Made by a program: the position numbers and the translations under genes. From Mesobacillus jeotgali (GTDB lineage Bacteria > Bacillota > Bacilli > Bacillales > Cytobacillaceae), in NCBI RefSeq assembly GCF_014856545.2, contig NZ_CP109811.1, positions 1,606,001-1,670,000 of the forward strand: a DNA stretch of 64,000 nucleotides, in the 5' to 3' direction. Of this stretch, positions 54,163-63,531 are shown piece by piece. How positions within the stretch are numbered: the stretch's first letter is position 1; the number at the start of each line of letters is the position of its first letter. The notes under the pieces are model-generated. The model was not told the origin of the DNA. It saw only the letters and a list, made by a program, of their open reading frames with translations, and made no database searches.

Positions 54163-54519
54163 ATGAGCAATCTGGCTAGAAAATTGCAGCAAGAACAGCA
54201 GCAGCGCACTGTTCAGGCACCGGCAAAATCGCCGGCAAGACGCAATTCGATACTGACGCCCGGCGAAAAAATCCTGATGTTTGTTTTTGGGGCAATTGTT
54301 TGCTTCGGCGCGACATTCATGGTTTCAAAACAGGCAGCTATTTACGAAGTTAACAAAGAAATTCAAATCATTGAAGGCAGCATTCAGGAGCAGCAAAAGA
54401 TTAACAGTGACCTTGAAATCCAGATTAGCGAATTAAGTACCTATGAAAGAATCAAAAAGGTAACAGAGAAGCTCGGTTTAACATTGAACGAAGACAATGT
54501 TAAAGGTGTGGAAAACTGA
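54163..54519 (+). CDS. ftsL: Cell division protein FtsL
   Basis: 118 residues: basic N-terminal cytoplasmic tail, one membrane helix (KILMFVFGAIVCFGATFMV, about 35-54) and an extracellular coiled coil (about 60-105). This is the divisome FtsL partner of DivIC. AGGAGG precedes ATG. The stop shares a base with the pbpB start. Confidence 0.92.
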   Translation: MSNLARKLQQEQQQRTVQAPAKSPARRNSILTPGEKILMFVFGAIVCFGATFMVSKQAAIYEVNKEIQIIEGSIQEQQKINSDLEIQISELSTYERIKKVTEKLGLTLNEDNVKGVEN

Positions 54520-56729
54520 TGATTAAGAAACAGCCAAATATGAATGCGGGAGCAGCGGTATTATTCGTAATATTCAGCCTGCTCTTTTTTATCTTGATTT
54601 TCAGGTTCGTAACCATCCAGGTTACGGGAGAAGTTCACGGGCAAGCCCTGGCTGCAAGGGCACAGCAAAAGTACACGAATGAAAAAGTAATCGAGGCTAC
54701 AAGAGGAACGATCTTTGACCGGAAAGGTGAAGTGGTTGCCGAGGATACAACTGCCTACACGCTTGTCGCCATCCTTAACGATTCAGTAACAACGAATAAG
54801 AAGAAGCCGAAGCATGTAACTGACCCTGCAAAGACTGCGGCAGTGCTGGCAAAGTATATAGATATGAATGAATCGGAGATATACAAACGACTGACCAAAG
54901 AAAAAGCATGGCAAGTTGAGTTCGGGAAAGCCGGCCGGGATATATCCCACCAGACCAAACGGGAAATCGAAGAGGAGAAACTTCCTGGGATCACTTTTTT
55001 GCGAGATTCAAAGAGATTTTATCCGAACGGTGTATTTTCATCCCATTTAGTCGGATTTGTAGAGAAGGAAGAAACAGAAGATAAGAAAACAGTTACTTCT
55101 GGTCAGCTGGGGATTGAAAAAACGCTTAATGACGAATTGACTGGCAAGAATGGTTCTCTTTCATTCGAAAGTGATTTATGGGGCTTTCTTTTACCTGATG
55201 GAGAGAAAAAAGTCACCCCAGCCAAGGATGGAAGCAATGTATTTTTAACGATTGATAAAAAAATCCAAACATTTGTGGAGGATGCCGTCGATCGTGTTGA
55301 TGAGGAATATAAACCAAAGAAAATCATTGCGGTCGTTGCTGATCCGAAGACCGGAGATATCCTTGCAATGGCCCAGCGACCGAGCTTCCACCCGACGACA
55401 AGGGAAGGGCTGGATAATAGCTGGCATAATGAGGTGGTCGAAACCCCAATCGAGCCAGGATCTACGATGAAGATTTTCACACTTGCAGCAGCAGTGGAGG
55501 AAAATAAATGGAATCCGAATGAACCTTATAAATCAGGTTCTTATAAAGTTACCGAAAATTCAAGAGCAATTCGCGACCATAACGGCAGTGGTTGGGGAAC
55601 AATATCTTATTTGGAAGGCATCCAGCGTTCTTCTAACGTAGCAGTTGCAAAGCTGGTAAATGAAAAAATCGGCACGGAAAAATTCCGTGAGTATTTGACT
55701 GATTTTGGCTTTGACCAACCTACGGGTATTGACCTACCTAACGAGACATCTGGAACAATTGTCTATAAATGGCCGATTGAGAAAATTACGACTTCATATG
55801 GACAGGGAACGACTATAACACCGATCCAGCTGATACAGGCAGCGACATCAGTTGCAAATGACGGGAAAATGATGAAACCGCGAGTGATTGATAAGATAGT
55901 CGATCCAAACACGGGTGATGTGATCAAGCAAGAGGAACCAAAGTCTGTTGGCCAGCCTATTTCTGCAGAAACTGCCAAGGCAGTTAGGGATGTTTTAGGG
56001 ACTGTTGTCACTGGTGAGCATGGTACAGGGAAATCATATGCAATCGATGGGTATGAGGTTGCCGGCAAAACAGGTACTGCGAACATAACAGCGAACGGCA
56101 GTTATTTAGATGGTGCAAGCGATTATCTGTTCTCATTCCTTGGAATGGCACCAAAAGATGATCCAAAATTAATCGTCTATGTCGCTGTCCAGCAGCCGGA
56201 AATAGACCATTATTATAAAGGTTCTATTCCAACCTCTATGATTTTTAAATCAGTGATGAAAAGCAGTCTGCAATATTTAAATATTAAACCTGCCTCTGTG
56301 GAAAAGGCGGATTCAAGCCCGGTACCAGATGTTACGGATATGAGTGCCGCAGAAGCAAAGAGCTTGCTTGAATCCAAAGGGTTTGAAACAGTTGTTATCG
56401 GAGACGGAAACCAGGTGGAGGAGCAGTTGCCTAAGGCTGATATAATGGCACTCGAAGGTGAAAAAGTCTTTATCAGATCATCCGGAGTCATGACATATCC
56501 GGACATGACAGACTGGTCACTTAGAGATGTAATGAAGCTGGCGCAGATTGCAGAGATTAAGCTGAATAAAGCCGGCAGCGGTTACGTCACAAAACAAAGC
56601 CTTAAACCGGGAGTACCAATCAATGAAGGTGAGAACCTGATTGTCGAGCTGGAAACCCCGCTTCAGCAATTTGAGAAATCATTGAAGACTGAGGAAGAAG
56701 ATGTAGAAACAGAGGAAGTGGGCGGATGA
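54519..56729 (+). CDS. pbpB: Septal transpeptidase PBP2B with PASTA domains
   Basis: 736 residues: N-terminal membrane anchor, PBP dimerisation domain, and a transpeptidase domain with SxxK in EPGSTMKIF (Ser about 315), SxN in RSSNVAVA and KTG in AGKTGTANI. Two C-terminal PASTA domains follow (about 595-650 and 655-715). This is the essential division class B PBP. It overlaps ftsL by one base. A terminator after it separates it from spoVD. Confidence 0.95.
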   Translation: MIKKQPNMNAGAAVLFVIFSLLFFILIFRFVTIQVTGEVHGQALAARAQQKYTNEKVIEATRGTIFDRKGEVVAEDTTAYTLVAILNDSVTTNKKKPKHVTDPAKTAAVLAKYIDMNESEIYKRLTKEKAWQVEFGKAGRDISHQTKREIEEEKLPGITFLRDSKRFYPNGVFSSHLVGFVEKEETEDKKTVTSGQLGIEKTLNDELTGKNGSLSFESDLWGFLLPDGEKKVTPAKDGSNVFLTIDKKIQTFVEDAVDRVDEEYKPKKIIAVVADPKTGDILAMAQRPSFHPTTREGLDNSWHNEVVETPIEPGSTMKIFTLAAAVEENKWNPNEPYKSGSYKVTENSRAIRDHNGSGWGTISYLEGIQRSSNVAVAKLVNEKIGTEKFREYLTDFGFDQPTGIDLPNETSGTIVYKWPIEKITTSYGQGTTITPIQLIQAATSVANDGKMMKPRVIDKIVDPNTGDVIKQEEPKSVGQPISAETAKAVRDVLGTVVTGEHGTGKSYAIDGYEVAGKTGTANITANGSYLDGASDYLFSFLGMAPKDDPKLIVYVAVQQPEIDHYYKGSIPTSMIFKSVMKSSLQYLNIKPASVEKADSSPVPDVTDMSAAEAKSLLESKGFETVVIGDGNQVEEQLPKADIMALEGEKVFIRSSGVMTYPDMTDWSLRDVMKLAQIAEIKLNKAGSGYVTKQSLKPGVPINEGENLIVELETPLQQFEKSLKTEEEDVETEEVGG

Positions 56730-56749
56730 GCCCTTCCTCTGTTTTTTTT
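56709..56749 (+). terminator. Terminator after pbpB
   Basis: Stem ACAGAGGAAG-GGGC with GCCC-TTCCTCTGT (one bulge) followed by T-run; the stop codon of pbpB lies in the loop. Confidence 0.85.
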
Positions 56750-56819
56750 GTTTGCCTGGTAAAAGGGTGTGCAATTGTATTCCTAGCTTCGGATAAGAGC
56801 TGTATGCTACTATCACCTG

Positions 56820-56939
56820 AGGTTCGGACAAAACTTCAGTTGTGGCACCTCATTTGTCTGAAGTAGTCTCAGGTTCGGACAAAACCGGAGTTGTGGCACC
56901 TCATTTTGTCCGAAGTATCCCTAGGTTCGGACAAGTTTA
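56820..56939. repeat. Tandem array of 51-52 bp hairpin units between pbpB and spoVD
   Basis: Units start with AGGTTCGGACAAAA at 56820 and 56871 and, partial, AGGTTCGGACAA at 56923; the unit also contains GTTGTGGCACCTCATTT. In unit 2 TTCGGACAAAA pairs perfectly (11 bp) with TTTTGTCCGAA 19 bases on; unit 1 has one substitution. The sequence is unrelated to the 53-bp array at 11841-12055 but has the same size and plan. The whole 56750-57112 gap holds only this and the spoVD promoter. Confidence 0.85.
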
Positions 56940-57017
56940 TGATGATTTACAACAACGTTGACTAAATTAGGCCTGTCTCCGTGGTATAAACAAACCTCAG
57001 CTTGTCTCTACTTCTTG

Positions 57018-57046
57018 TTATATTTAAATTCGTACAAGCATATATT
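57018..57046 (+). promoter_or_regulatory. sigE-type promoter for spoVD
   Basis: TTATATT (57018-57024), 14 bases, CATATATT (57039-57046). It fits the sigE consensus as I remember it (KMATATT, 13-15 bases, CATACANT) at 6 of 7 and 6 of 7 defined positions. It lies about 67 bases before the spoVD start. B. subtilis spoVD is expressed from a sigE promoter in the mother cell. Confidence 0.65.
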
Positions 57047-57112
57047 TGAACGAGTATCTGAGAGGATCTTAGTCTACTATTGGAACGACTATAGGGGAGG
57101 TTTGTTCAATAT

Positions 57113-59026
57113 ATGCGTGTATCAAATGTGACGGTCAGAAAGAGGCTGGCGCTCGTTTTGGTAATCGGGATTCTGGTGTTTTTTATCATAGATGTCCGTC
57201 TCGGCTATGTACAGTTTATGCTGGGAGATTTCTTGACGGGAAAAGCAAAGGATTCATGGAGCAGGAATGTACCGTTTGAACCGCAGCGAGGGGAAATTAC
57301 GGACAGGAACGGGATAGCGCTGGCAACGAATATTAGTGCACCGACAGTTTACGTAGTGCCGCGCCAGGTAAAAGACCCTGAAGCTGCTGCAGAAATATTG
57401 GCGAAAGCACTAAATATGTCTAAGGAGAAGGCCTATCAGCACATTACGAAAAAAGCAATGATTGAGAGGATTCCAGAGGGAAGGAAAATTTCCCATGAGA
57501 AGGCAAAGGAAATAAGGGCGCTGGATATCAAAGGTGTTTATATTGGCGAGGATTCAAAGCGTCATTATCCATACGGCAGCTATCTATCCCATGTGCTTGG
57601 TTTTGCGGGAATCGATAATCAAGGATTGATGGGGCTTGAGCTCTATTATGATAAGGAATTGCAAGGGCAAAAGGGCTCGGTTCAATTTTATGCGGATGCC
57701 AAACAGCAGCGGATGAACAATATGGCGGATGACTATGAGCCGCCGGTAGACGGGCTGGATCTGAAACTGACAATTGACAGCAGGGTACAGACTATCATAG
57801 AGAGGGAGTTGGATATTGCCCAGGCCAAATACAATCCTGATGGTATCATTGCCATTGCCATGAATCCAAATAACGGTGAGATCCTGGCAATGTCGAGCAG
57901 GCCGGACTTCGACCCGGCTAACTTCCGTAATGTCGCACCGGAAGTCTATAATCGTAACTTGCCGATATGGAGCACATATGAGCCAGGATCCACTTTTAAA
58001 ATTGTAACCCTGGCAGCAGCCCTCCAGGAAGGGAAGGTCGATTTGGAAAAAGACCATTTTCACGATTCCGGTTCAGTAGAAGTAGCCGGGGCAAGGATAC
58101 GCTGCTGGAAAAAGGGCGGACATGGCAGCCAATCCTTCCTTGAAGTTGTCGAGAATTCCTGTAACCCAGGGTTTGTCGAACTTGGGGACAGACTTGGAAA
58201 AGAAAAACTGTTCAAATATGTGAAGGATTTCGGTTTTGGTGAGAAAACAGGCATTGACCTTCAAGGGGAAGGCAAAGGAATCCTCTTCAACCTGGATAGG
58301 GTCGGTCCGATCGAACAGGCAACAACTGCTTTTGGACAGGGTGTGTCAGTCACCCCGATCCAGCAGGTCGCTGCGGTTTCAGCAGCAGTAAATGGTGGAA
58401 TACTTTATACACCTTATATTGCTAAAGAGTTGATTGACCCTGTTACAGGGGAGGTTGTCATGAAGAAGTCCCCACAGGCAAAAAGAAGAGTAATTTCTGA
58501 AGAGACTTCAAAAGAGATAAGGCATGCGCTTGAAAGTGTCGTAGCTAAGGGTTCGGGTAAAAATGCTTATGTAGACTCTTACAGGGTTGGCGGAAAAACT
58601 GGTACGGCCCAAAAGGCGAAGGATGGGCGATATCTCGAAAATAACCATATCGTATCATTCATAGGCTTTGCTCCTGCGGATGACCCGCAAATAGTTATCT
58701 ATGTAGCGGTAGATAACCCGAAAGGTACAGTGCAATTCGGTGGGGTAGTGGCAGCTCCGATCGTTGGCGATATGATGGAAGATAGCCTGCGCGCGATGGA
58801 GGTTCCTCCACGGAAGGACCAGATTGAAAAAGAATTGACGTGGATGGATACGCCAATGGTGGAGGTCCCTGACCTGATCGGCTTAACCAAACAGGAACTC
58901 AGGCAGCAACTGATCAACTTTAAGCTTGATATTGCGGGCGATGGGGAGAAGGTTGTTAAACAGCTTCCTTCACCAGGAGTAAAAATCAAGGAAGGGTCAA
59001 CCATCAGGGTTTATATGAACGATTAA
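57113..59026 (+). CDS. spoVD: Sporulation-specific penicillin-binding protein SpoVD
   Basis: 637 residues: membrane anchor, dimerisation domain, transpeptidase with SxxK at Ser 293 (EPGSTFK), SxN as SCN in VVENSCNPGF, and KTG in GGKTGTAQ, then one C-terminal PASTA domain. It makes spore cortex peptidoglycan with SpoVE. In B. subtilis two transpeptidase Cys residues form a redox switch; here RCWKKGG and ENSCNPG supply such a pair. AGGGGAGG is upstream of the start. Confidence 0.94.
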   Translation: MRVSNVTVRKRLALVLVIGILVFFIIDVRLGYVQFMLGDFLTGKAKDSWSRNVPFEPQRGEITDRNGIALATNISAPTVYVVPRQVKDPEAAAEILAKALNMSKEKAYQHITKKAMIERIPEGRKISHEKAKEIRALDIKGVYIGEDSKRHYPYGSYLSHVLGFAGIDNQGLMGLELYYDKELQGQKGSVQFYADAKQQRMNNMADDYEPPVDGLDLKLTIDSRVQTIIERELDIAQAKYNPDGIIAIAMNPNNGEILAMSSRPDFDPANFRNVAPEVYNRNLPIWSTYEPGSTFKIVTLAAALQEGKVDLEKDHFHDSGSVEVAGARIRCWKKGGHGSQSFLEVVENSCNPGFVELGDRLGKEKLFKYVKDFGFGEKTGIDLQGEGKGILFNLDRVGPIEQATTAFGQGVSVTPIQQVAAVSAAVNGGILYTPYIAKELIDPVTGEVVMKKSPQAKRRVISEETSKEIRHALESVVAKGSGKNAYVDSYRVGGKTGTAQKAKDGRYLENNHIVSFIGFAPADDPQIVIYVAVDNPKGTVQFGGVVAAPIVGDMMEDSLRAMEVPPRKDQIEKELTWMDTPMVEVPDLIGLTKQELRQQLINFKLDIAGDGEKVVKQLPSPGVKIKEGSTIRVYMND

Positions 59027-59060
59027 CGAAGATATTTTAGAAACAATAGGTTAAGGTGAG

Positions 59061-59097
59061 CAGGCGGCGGCAGGATAATCATCCGCCGCCTGTTTTT
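59061..59097 (+). terminator. Terminator after spoVD
   Basis: Stem CAGGCGGCGG with CCGCCGCCTG, 12-base loop, then TTTTT. Confidence 0.88.
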
Positions 59098-59223
59098 GGC
59101 TCGCCCATATTTCTGCACTTACTCACGTAAAAAGGGCTTGTTCTTTTCATCTCCACAATGGCTAATTTCAGCCTAATCATGTAAAATAAGAGTCGCCATG
59201 TTGTTTGAGAGGATTTGATATTT

Positions 59224-60684
59224 ATGAAATTACACGAATTGATTGGTTACTTGCACCCGTTCGTGGATTACAAGGGAGAAAATCCCGAAATTACTTCAAT
59301 TGAAAATGATAACCGCAGAGTGACTCCTGGAAGTTTATTCATATGCATAAAAGGTTATACAGTTGATGGTCATGATTTTGCTGCTTCTGCAGTAAAAAAT
59401 GGAGCTGCAGCCGTTCTCGCTGAACGGGAATTACCTGTGAATGTCCCGGTAATTGTTGTCAAGGACACTGTCCGGGCAATGGCAGTGCTTGCGGATGCTT
59501 TCTTTGGCCAGCCTAGCCAGAAGCTTCATATGGTTGGAATAACGGGTACCAATGGAAAGACGACGACCAGCCATATTATTGAACAGATTTTTAAGGATGC
59601 TGGCCAGAAGACCGGTCTGATTGGAACGATGTACACAAAGATCGGCGAGCAAATGTCTGAAGTCAAGAATACAACACCTGAAAGCCTGACTTTGCAAAAA
59701 ACTTTCAAGAGGATGGTTGACGAACAGGTTGAGACAGCTGTAATGGAGGTATCGTCGCATGCGCTTGTTTATGGCCGTGTCCATGGTACAGATTACAATG
59801 TTGCTGTTTTCACAAACCTGACACAGGACCACTTGGACTACCACAAGACAATGGAAGAATACAGAAAAGCGAAGGGACTTCTTTTTTCACAGCTCGGAAA
59901 TGCCTTCAATCATGCTAAGCCTAAATTTGCCGTCCTGAATGCAGATGATCCGGCAAGTGACGAATTCGCCATGCTGACAACTGCCCATATATTAACTTAC
60001 GGCATTGATAACCATGCTGACCTGCAGGCAATCAACATCGCGATGACAGCAAGCGGTACTTCATTTGACTTGGTCAGTCCTTTTGGCGTGAAAAAGGTAA
60101 ACATCCAGTTGATCGGCAAGTTCAGCATCTATAATGTACTCGCCAGCATCGGAGCTGCCGTTGTTTCAGGCTTATCTTTAGATGAGATCATCGCCTCTGT
60201 GGAAGGAGTAAAGGGAGTTTCGGGCAGGTTTGAGGTAGTCGATGCGGGACAGGATTTCTCTGTGATTGTTGACTATGCCCATACACCGGATAGCCTTGAG
60301 AATGTCCTGAAAACCATACAGCAATTTGCCCAGAAAAGGGTATTTTGTGTAGTAGGTTGTGGTGGCGACCGTGATCGCACCAAGCGTCCGCTTATGGCGA
60401 AAATCGCCTGTGAATATTCTACTGATGCTATCTTCACATCGGATAACCCGCGAAGCGAGGATCCGGCAGAAATCATCAAGGATATGGAAGAAGGAGTAAA
60501 GGGTGAAGTGTATACTTCAATCATTGATAGGAAGGAAGCTATCCAGCATGCCGTGAAAAATGCGAAGTCAGGAGATGTCATCCTGATTGCTGGCAAGGGC
60601 CACGAAACATACCAGCAAATTGGTGACAGAACATTTGACTTTGATGACCGAATTGTGGCACGTGAGGCGATAGAGGAGAGGTAA
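59224..60684 (+). CDS. murE: UDP-MurNAc-tripeptide synthetase MurE (meso-DAP adding)
   Basis: 486 residues, three Mur ligase domains: N-terminal UDP-binding ([10 protein letters not shown]), ATP loop [11 protein letters not shown] (about 106-116) and a C-terminal domain with DNPRSEDP, the Arg-containing motif of meso-diaminopimelate-specific enzymes. ATG 59224 has AGAGGA 10 bases upstream and gives the family N-terminus; TTG 59215 is less likely. The next gene starts one base after its stop. Confidence 0.95.
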   Translation: MKLHELIGYLHPFVDYKGENPEITSIENDNRRVTPGSLFICIKGYTVDGHDFAASAVKNGAAAVLAERELPVNVPVIVVKDTVRAMAVLADAFFGQPSQKLHMVGITGTNGKTTTSHIIEQIFKDAGQKTGLIGTMYTKIGEQMSEVKNTTPESLTLQKTFKRMVDEQVETAVMEVSSHALVYGRVHGTDYNVAVFTNLTQDHLDYHKTMEEYRKAKGLLFSQLGNAFNHAKPKFAVLNADDPASDEFAMLTTAHILTYGIDNHADLQAINIAMTASGTSFDLVSPFGVKKVNIQLIGKFSIYNVLASIGAAVVSGLSLDEIIASVEGVKGVSGRFEVVDAGQDFSVIVDYAHTPDSLENVLKTIQQFAQKRVFCVVGCGGDRDRTKRPLMAKIACEYSTDAIFTSDNPRSEDPAEIIKDMEEGVKGEVYTSIIDRKEAIQHAVKNAKSGDVILIAGKGHETYQQIGDRTFDFDDRIVAREAIEER

Positions 60685-60685
60685 T

Positions 60686-61135
60686 ATGCTGACATACCAG
60701 GATGTTTCAAGTCTATTTTCAAGAACAACTGGAATAAAGGGTGAGAATATCTGCTTTCATACTGTAAGCAGTCTTGCTGACGCCAAACAGCCCAAAGGGC
60801 TGTTTGTCCCTGTATCGAATGATTCAGGTACTCTGCAGGAAGCGATTTCGAACGGCGCTGTGGCAGCTGTCTGGCCTGAAGGAGAGCAGGTGCCGGCATA
60901 TGCGCCAAACCACTTCCCGATTTTTTACACAAAAGATAATTTGAAAGGCTTAGAGAAAATTATGAACTCATACTATGATTACTTATCACAACACGAAGAG
61001 ATCAAGGAAAGAACTAAATTCATTTTCCTGAACAAAGCACTTCTTAATGAAGCTGATGAAACATATGATATAGCTGTGATGGCTGAAAACATTAATAGTC
61101 TTGGCAGCAATAAGAATAAGGCAGGTGAGGAATAG
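60686..61135 (+). CDS. Stand-alone Mur ligase N-terminal domain-like protein
   Basis: 149 residues, soluble, directly between murE and mraY, starting one base after murE and ending one base before mraY. The order of elements ([20 protein letters not shown] ... [13 protein letters not shown] ... [24 protein letters not shown]) resembles the first UDP-binding domain of MurE/MurF (DSR-x-V-x-GxLF, NGAxAVL, VxDxxxAL), but there is no ATP loop or ligase domain. It could be a binding-only relic or regulator. GGAGAGG at the murE end serves as ribosome site. Confidence 0.75.
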   Translation: MLTYQDVSSLFSRTTGIKGENICFHTVSSLADAKQPKGLFVPVSNDSGTLQEAISNGAVAAVWPEGEQVPAYAPNHFPIFYTKDNLKGLEKIMNSYYDYLSQHEEIKERTKFIFLNKALLNEADETYDIAVMAENINSLGSNKNKAGEE

Positions 61136-61136
61136 A

Positions 61137-62111
61137 ATGCTGGAGCAAGTTATCTTTTTCACAATATTGATGGGTTTCCTGATCACTGTTCTGCTTTCTC
61201 CAGTGTTTATTCCTTTTTTGAGAAGGCTTAAATTTGGCCAGAGCATCAGAGAAGAAGGACCGAAATCGCACCAGAAAAAAACAGGTACACCAACAATGGG
61301 CGGCGTAATGATCTTAATCTCCATCACAATTACGACACTTGTGATGACAGGGAAGTTCTCTCAGCCTTCAGTGGAAACGTATCTGTTATTATTTGTAACT
61401 TTAGGATTTGGTCTGCTTGGCTTTATGGATGATTTCATCAAGGTTGTTATGAAGCGAAACCTTGGCTTGACTTCAAAACAAAAGCTTCTTGGCCAGATTA
61501 TTATTTCCGTTATTTTTTATTTCATATTCAAGCAGAGTGATTTTTCAACAGAAGTCAGCATCCCATTAACCGACATCTCTTTTGATCTTGGATGGGGATA
61601 CGCTCTGTTCATTATTTTCTGGATGGTCGGTTTTTCGAATGCTGTTAACCTGACGGACGGGCTTGACGGGCTGGTTTCCGGTACCGCTGCCATTGCGTTT
61701 GGTGCATTCGCTGTACTAGCCTGGAGCCAGTCTCAATACGAGCTGTCCATTTTTTCGGTAGCGGTCGTGGGCGCTGTTTTGGGATTCCTGGTATTTAATG
61801 CGCATCCGGCGAAAGTGTTCATGGGAGACACCGGTTCGCTTGCTCTGGGTGGGGCGATCGCAACTGTCGCCATCCTTGCAAAGCTTGAGATCATCCTGAT
61901 CATCATTGGCGGTATTTTCGTGATAGAGACATTATCTGTGATCCTTCAGGTTATCTCATTTAAAACCACAGGGAAGAGAATTTTCAGAATGAGTCCGCTT
62001 CACCATCACTATGAGTTGATTGGCTGGTCAGAGTGGCGTGTCGTTGTCACATTCTGGACTGTCGGCCTGCTTTTCGCCATCCTAGGAATTTATATTGAGG
62101 TGTGGATCTAA
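61137..62111 (+). CDS. mraY: Phospho-MurNAc-pentapeptide transferase MraY
   Basis: Makes lipid I on undecaprenyl phosphate. 324 residues with about ten membrane helices and the catalytic Asp motifs GFMDDFIKV (about 97-105), [12 protein letters not shown] (about 178-189) and [25 protein letters not shown] (histidine loop) is near the C-terminus. ATG 61137 has AGGTGAGG upstream. murD starts at the next base after its stop. Confidence 0.96.
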   Translation: MLEQVIFFTILMGFLITVLLSPVFIPFLRRLKFGQSIREEGPKSHQKKTGTPTMGGVMILISITITTLVMTGKFSQPSVETYLLLFVTLGFGLLGFMDDFIKVVMKRNLGLTSKQKLLGQIIISVIFYFIFKQSDFSTEVSIPLTDISFDLGWGYALFIIFWMVGFSNAVNLTDGLDGLVSGTAAIAFGAFAVLAWSQSQYELSIFSVAVVGAVLGFLVFNAHPAKVFMGDTGSLALGGAIATVAILAKLEIILIIIGGIFVIETLSVILQVISFKTTGKRIFRMSPLHHHYELIGWSEWRVVVTFWTVGLLFAILGIYIEVWI

Positions 62112-63464
62112 ATGAAAGATATCAAAACATATCAACATAAAAAAATACTTGTACTTGGCCTTGCCAAGAGTGGAGTCAGTGCAGCGGCTCTGCTACATAA
62201 ATTAGGGGCTTTTGTTACGGTCAATGACAGCAAGCCTCTTGCTGAAAATCCAGAAGCGCAAGGGTTGCTTGAGCAGGGGATCAAGGTTGTTTGTGGAAGC
62301 CACCCAATCGAATTGATGGACGAAGGTTTTGAACTGGTCGTCAAGAACCCGGGAATTCCATACTATAACCCTATGATTCAAAAAGCGGTTGAAAAGGAAA
62401 TTCCGATTATCACTGAAGTTGAACTGGCATACCAGATTTCTGATGCACCACTGATTGGCATAACAGGCACGAACGGAAAGACGACGACTACCACGCTGAT
62501 TTTCGAAATGCTTGAAGCAGGGGAGAAGCATCCATTGATTGCAGGGAATATCGGAACTGTGGCATCAGGTGTTGCCCAGGAAGCAACTTCTGAAAATACG
62601 ATTGTTATTGAACTCTCTTCCTTTCAATTGATGGGGATCGACCAGTTTAAACCACGTATCGCAATCATTACAAATCTGTATGACGCACACCTGGATTATC
62701 ACGGCACGAGGAAAGAATATATGGGAGCCAAAGCTCGGATTACCCAGAACCAGACTGAAGAAGACTTCCTCATTATCAATGCCGACCAGGAGGAATGCAT
62801 GGAAATTGCCCGCAATTCAAAAGCGCAAATCGTACCTTTCTCAACAAGGAAGGTGCTTGAAAGCGGCGCTTATGTAAAGGATGGCTGGGTTTGCTTTAAT
62901 GGGGAGCAAATTATTGAAACAAAGGATATCGTCCTGCCGGGCAAGCATAATCTGGAGAATATACTATCGGCCGTAGCGGCAACGCTGCTTTCAGGTGCAG
63001 ATAAAGAGGCAATCAGCAAGGTGCTTACTACCTTCGCAGGCGTACGTCACAGGCTTCAGTATGTGGCCACTATCGATGAACGTAAATTTTATAATGACTC
63101 AAAAGCTACCAATATTTTAGCAACTGAAAATGCCCTGGCGGCGTTCGAAGCCCCGATTGTCTTGCTGGCCGGCGGTCTTGACAGAGGCAATTCTTTTGAT
63201 GAGCTTGTTCCCTCACTGAAAAATGTAAGGACCCTGATCACCTTTGGAGAAACTGCTGAAAAAGTTGGACAGGCTGGACAGGATGCAGGAATAAAAACGA
63301 TTCTGCGGGCCGATAATGTGGAAAAGGCCGTTCCCGTGGCATTTGAACATTCAGAACCCGGTGATGTTATCCTGCTGTCTCCTGCTTGCGCAAGCTGGGA
63401 TCAGTACAAAACTTTTGAGGTCAGAGGAGACATGTTTATCGAGGCAGTGCATAAGCTTAAGTAA
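62112..63464 (+). CDS. murD: UDP-MurNAc-L-alanine:D-glutamate ligase MurD
   Basis: 450 residues: N-terminal Rossmann [17 protein letters not shown] loop [13 protein letters not shown] (about 116-128), and the C-terminal ligase domain with NDSKATN. Adds D-Glu to UDP-MurNAc-L-Ala. ATG directly follows the mraY stop, with GAGGTG as ribosome site. Confidence 0.96.
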   Translation: MKDIKTYQHKKILVLGLAKSGVSAAALLHKLGAFVTVNDSKPLAENPEAQGLLEQGIKVVCGSHPIELMDEGFELVVKNPGIPYYNPMIQKAVEKEIPIITEVELAYQISDAPLIGITGTNGKTTTTTLIFEMLEAGEKHPLIAGNIGTVASGVAQEATSENTIVIELSSFQLMGIDQFKPRIAIITNLYDAHLDYHGTRKEYMGAKARITQNQTEEDFLIINADQEECMEIARNSKAQIVPFSTRKVLESGAYVKDGWVCFNGEQIIETKDIVLPGKHNLENILSAVAATLLSGADKEAISKVLTTFAGVRHRLQYVATIDERKFYNDSKATNILATENALAAFEAPIVLLAGGLDRGNSFDELVPSLKNVRTLITFGETAEKVGQAGQDAGIKTILRADNVEKAVPVAFEHSEPGDVILLSPACASWDQYKTFEVRGDMFIEAVHKLK

Positions 63465-63531
63465 GGGCTTGTCTTGGACAACATGACTCACCGATGCTTG
63501 GCCTCATTGCAGGCTGGATGGGAAGCGGCAT

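Noticed and set aside
60273..60932. Minus-strand open frame of 219 codons across the end of murE
   Set aside because: Antisense to murE and the small Mur-like gene, no ribosome site, no recognisable domain.
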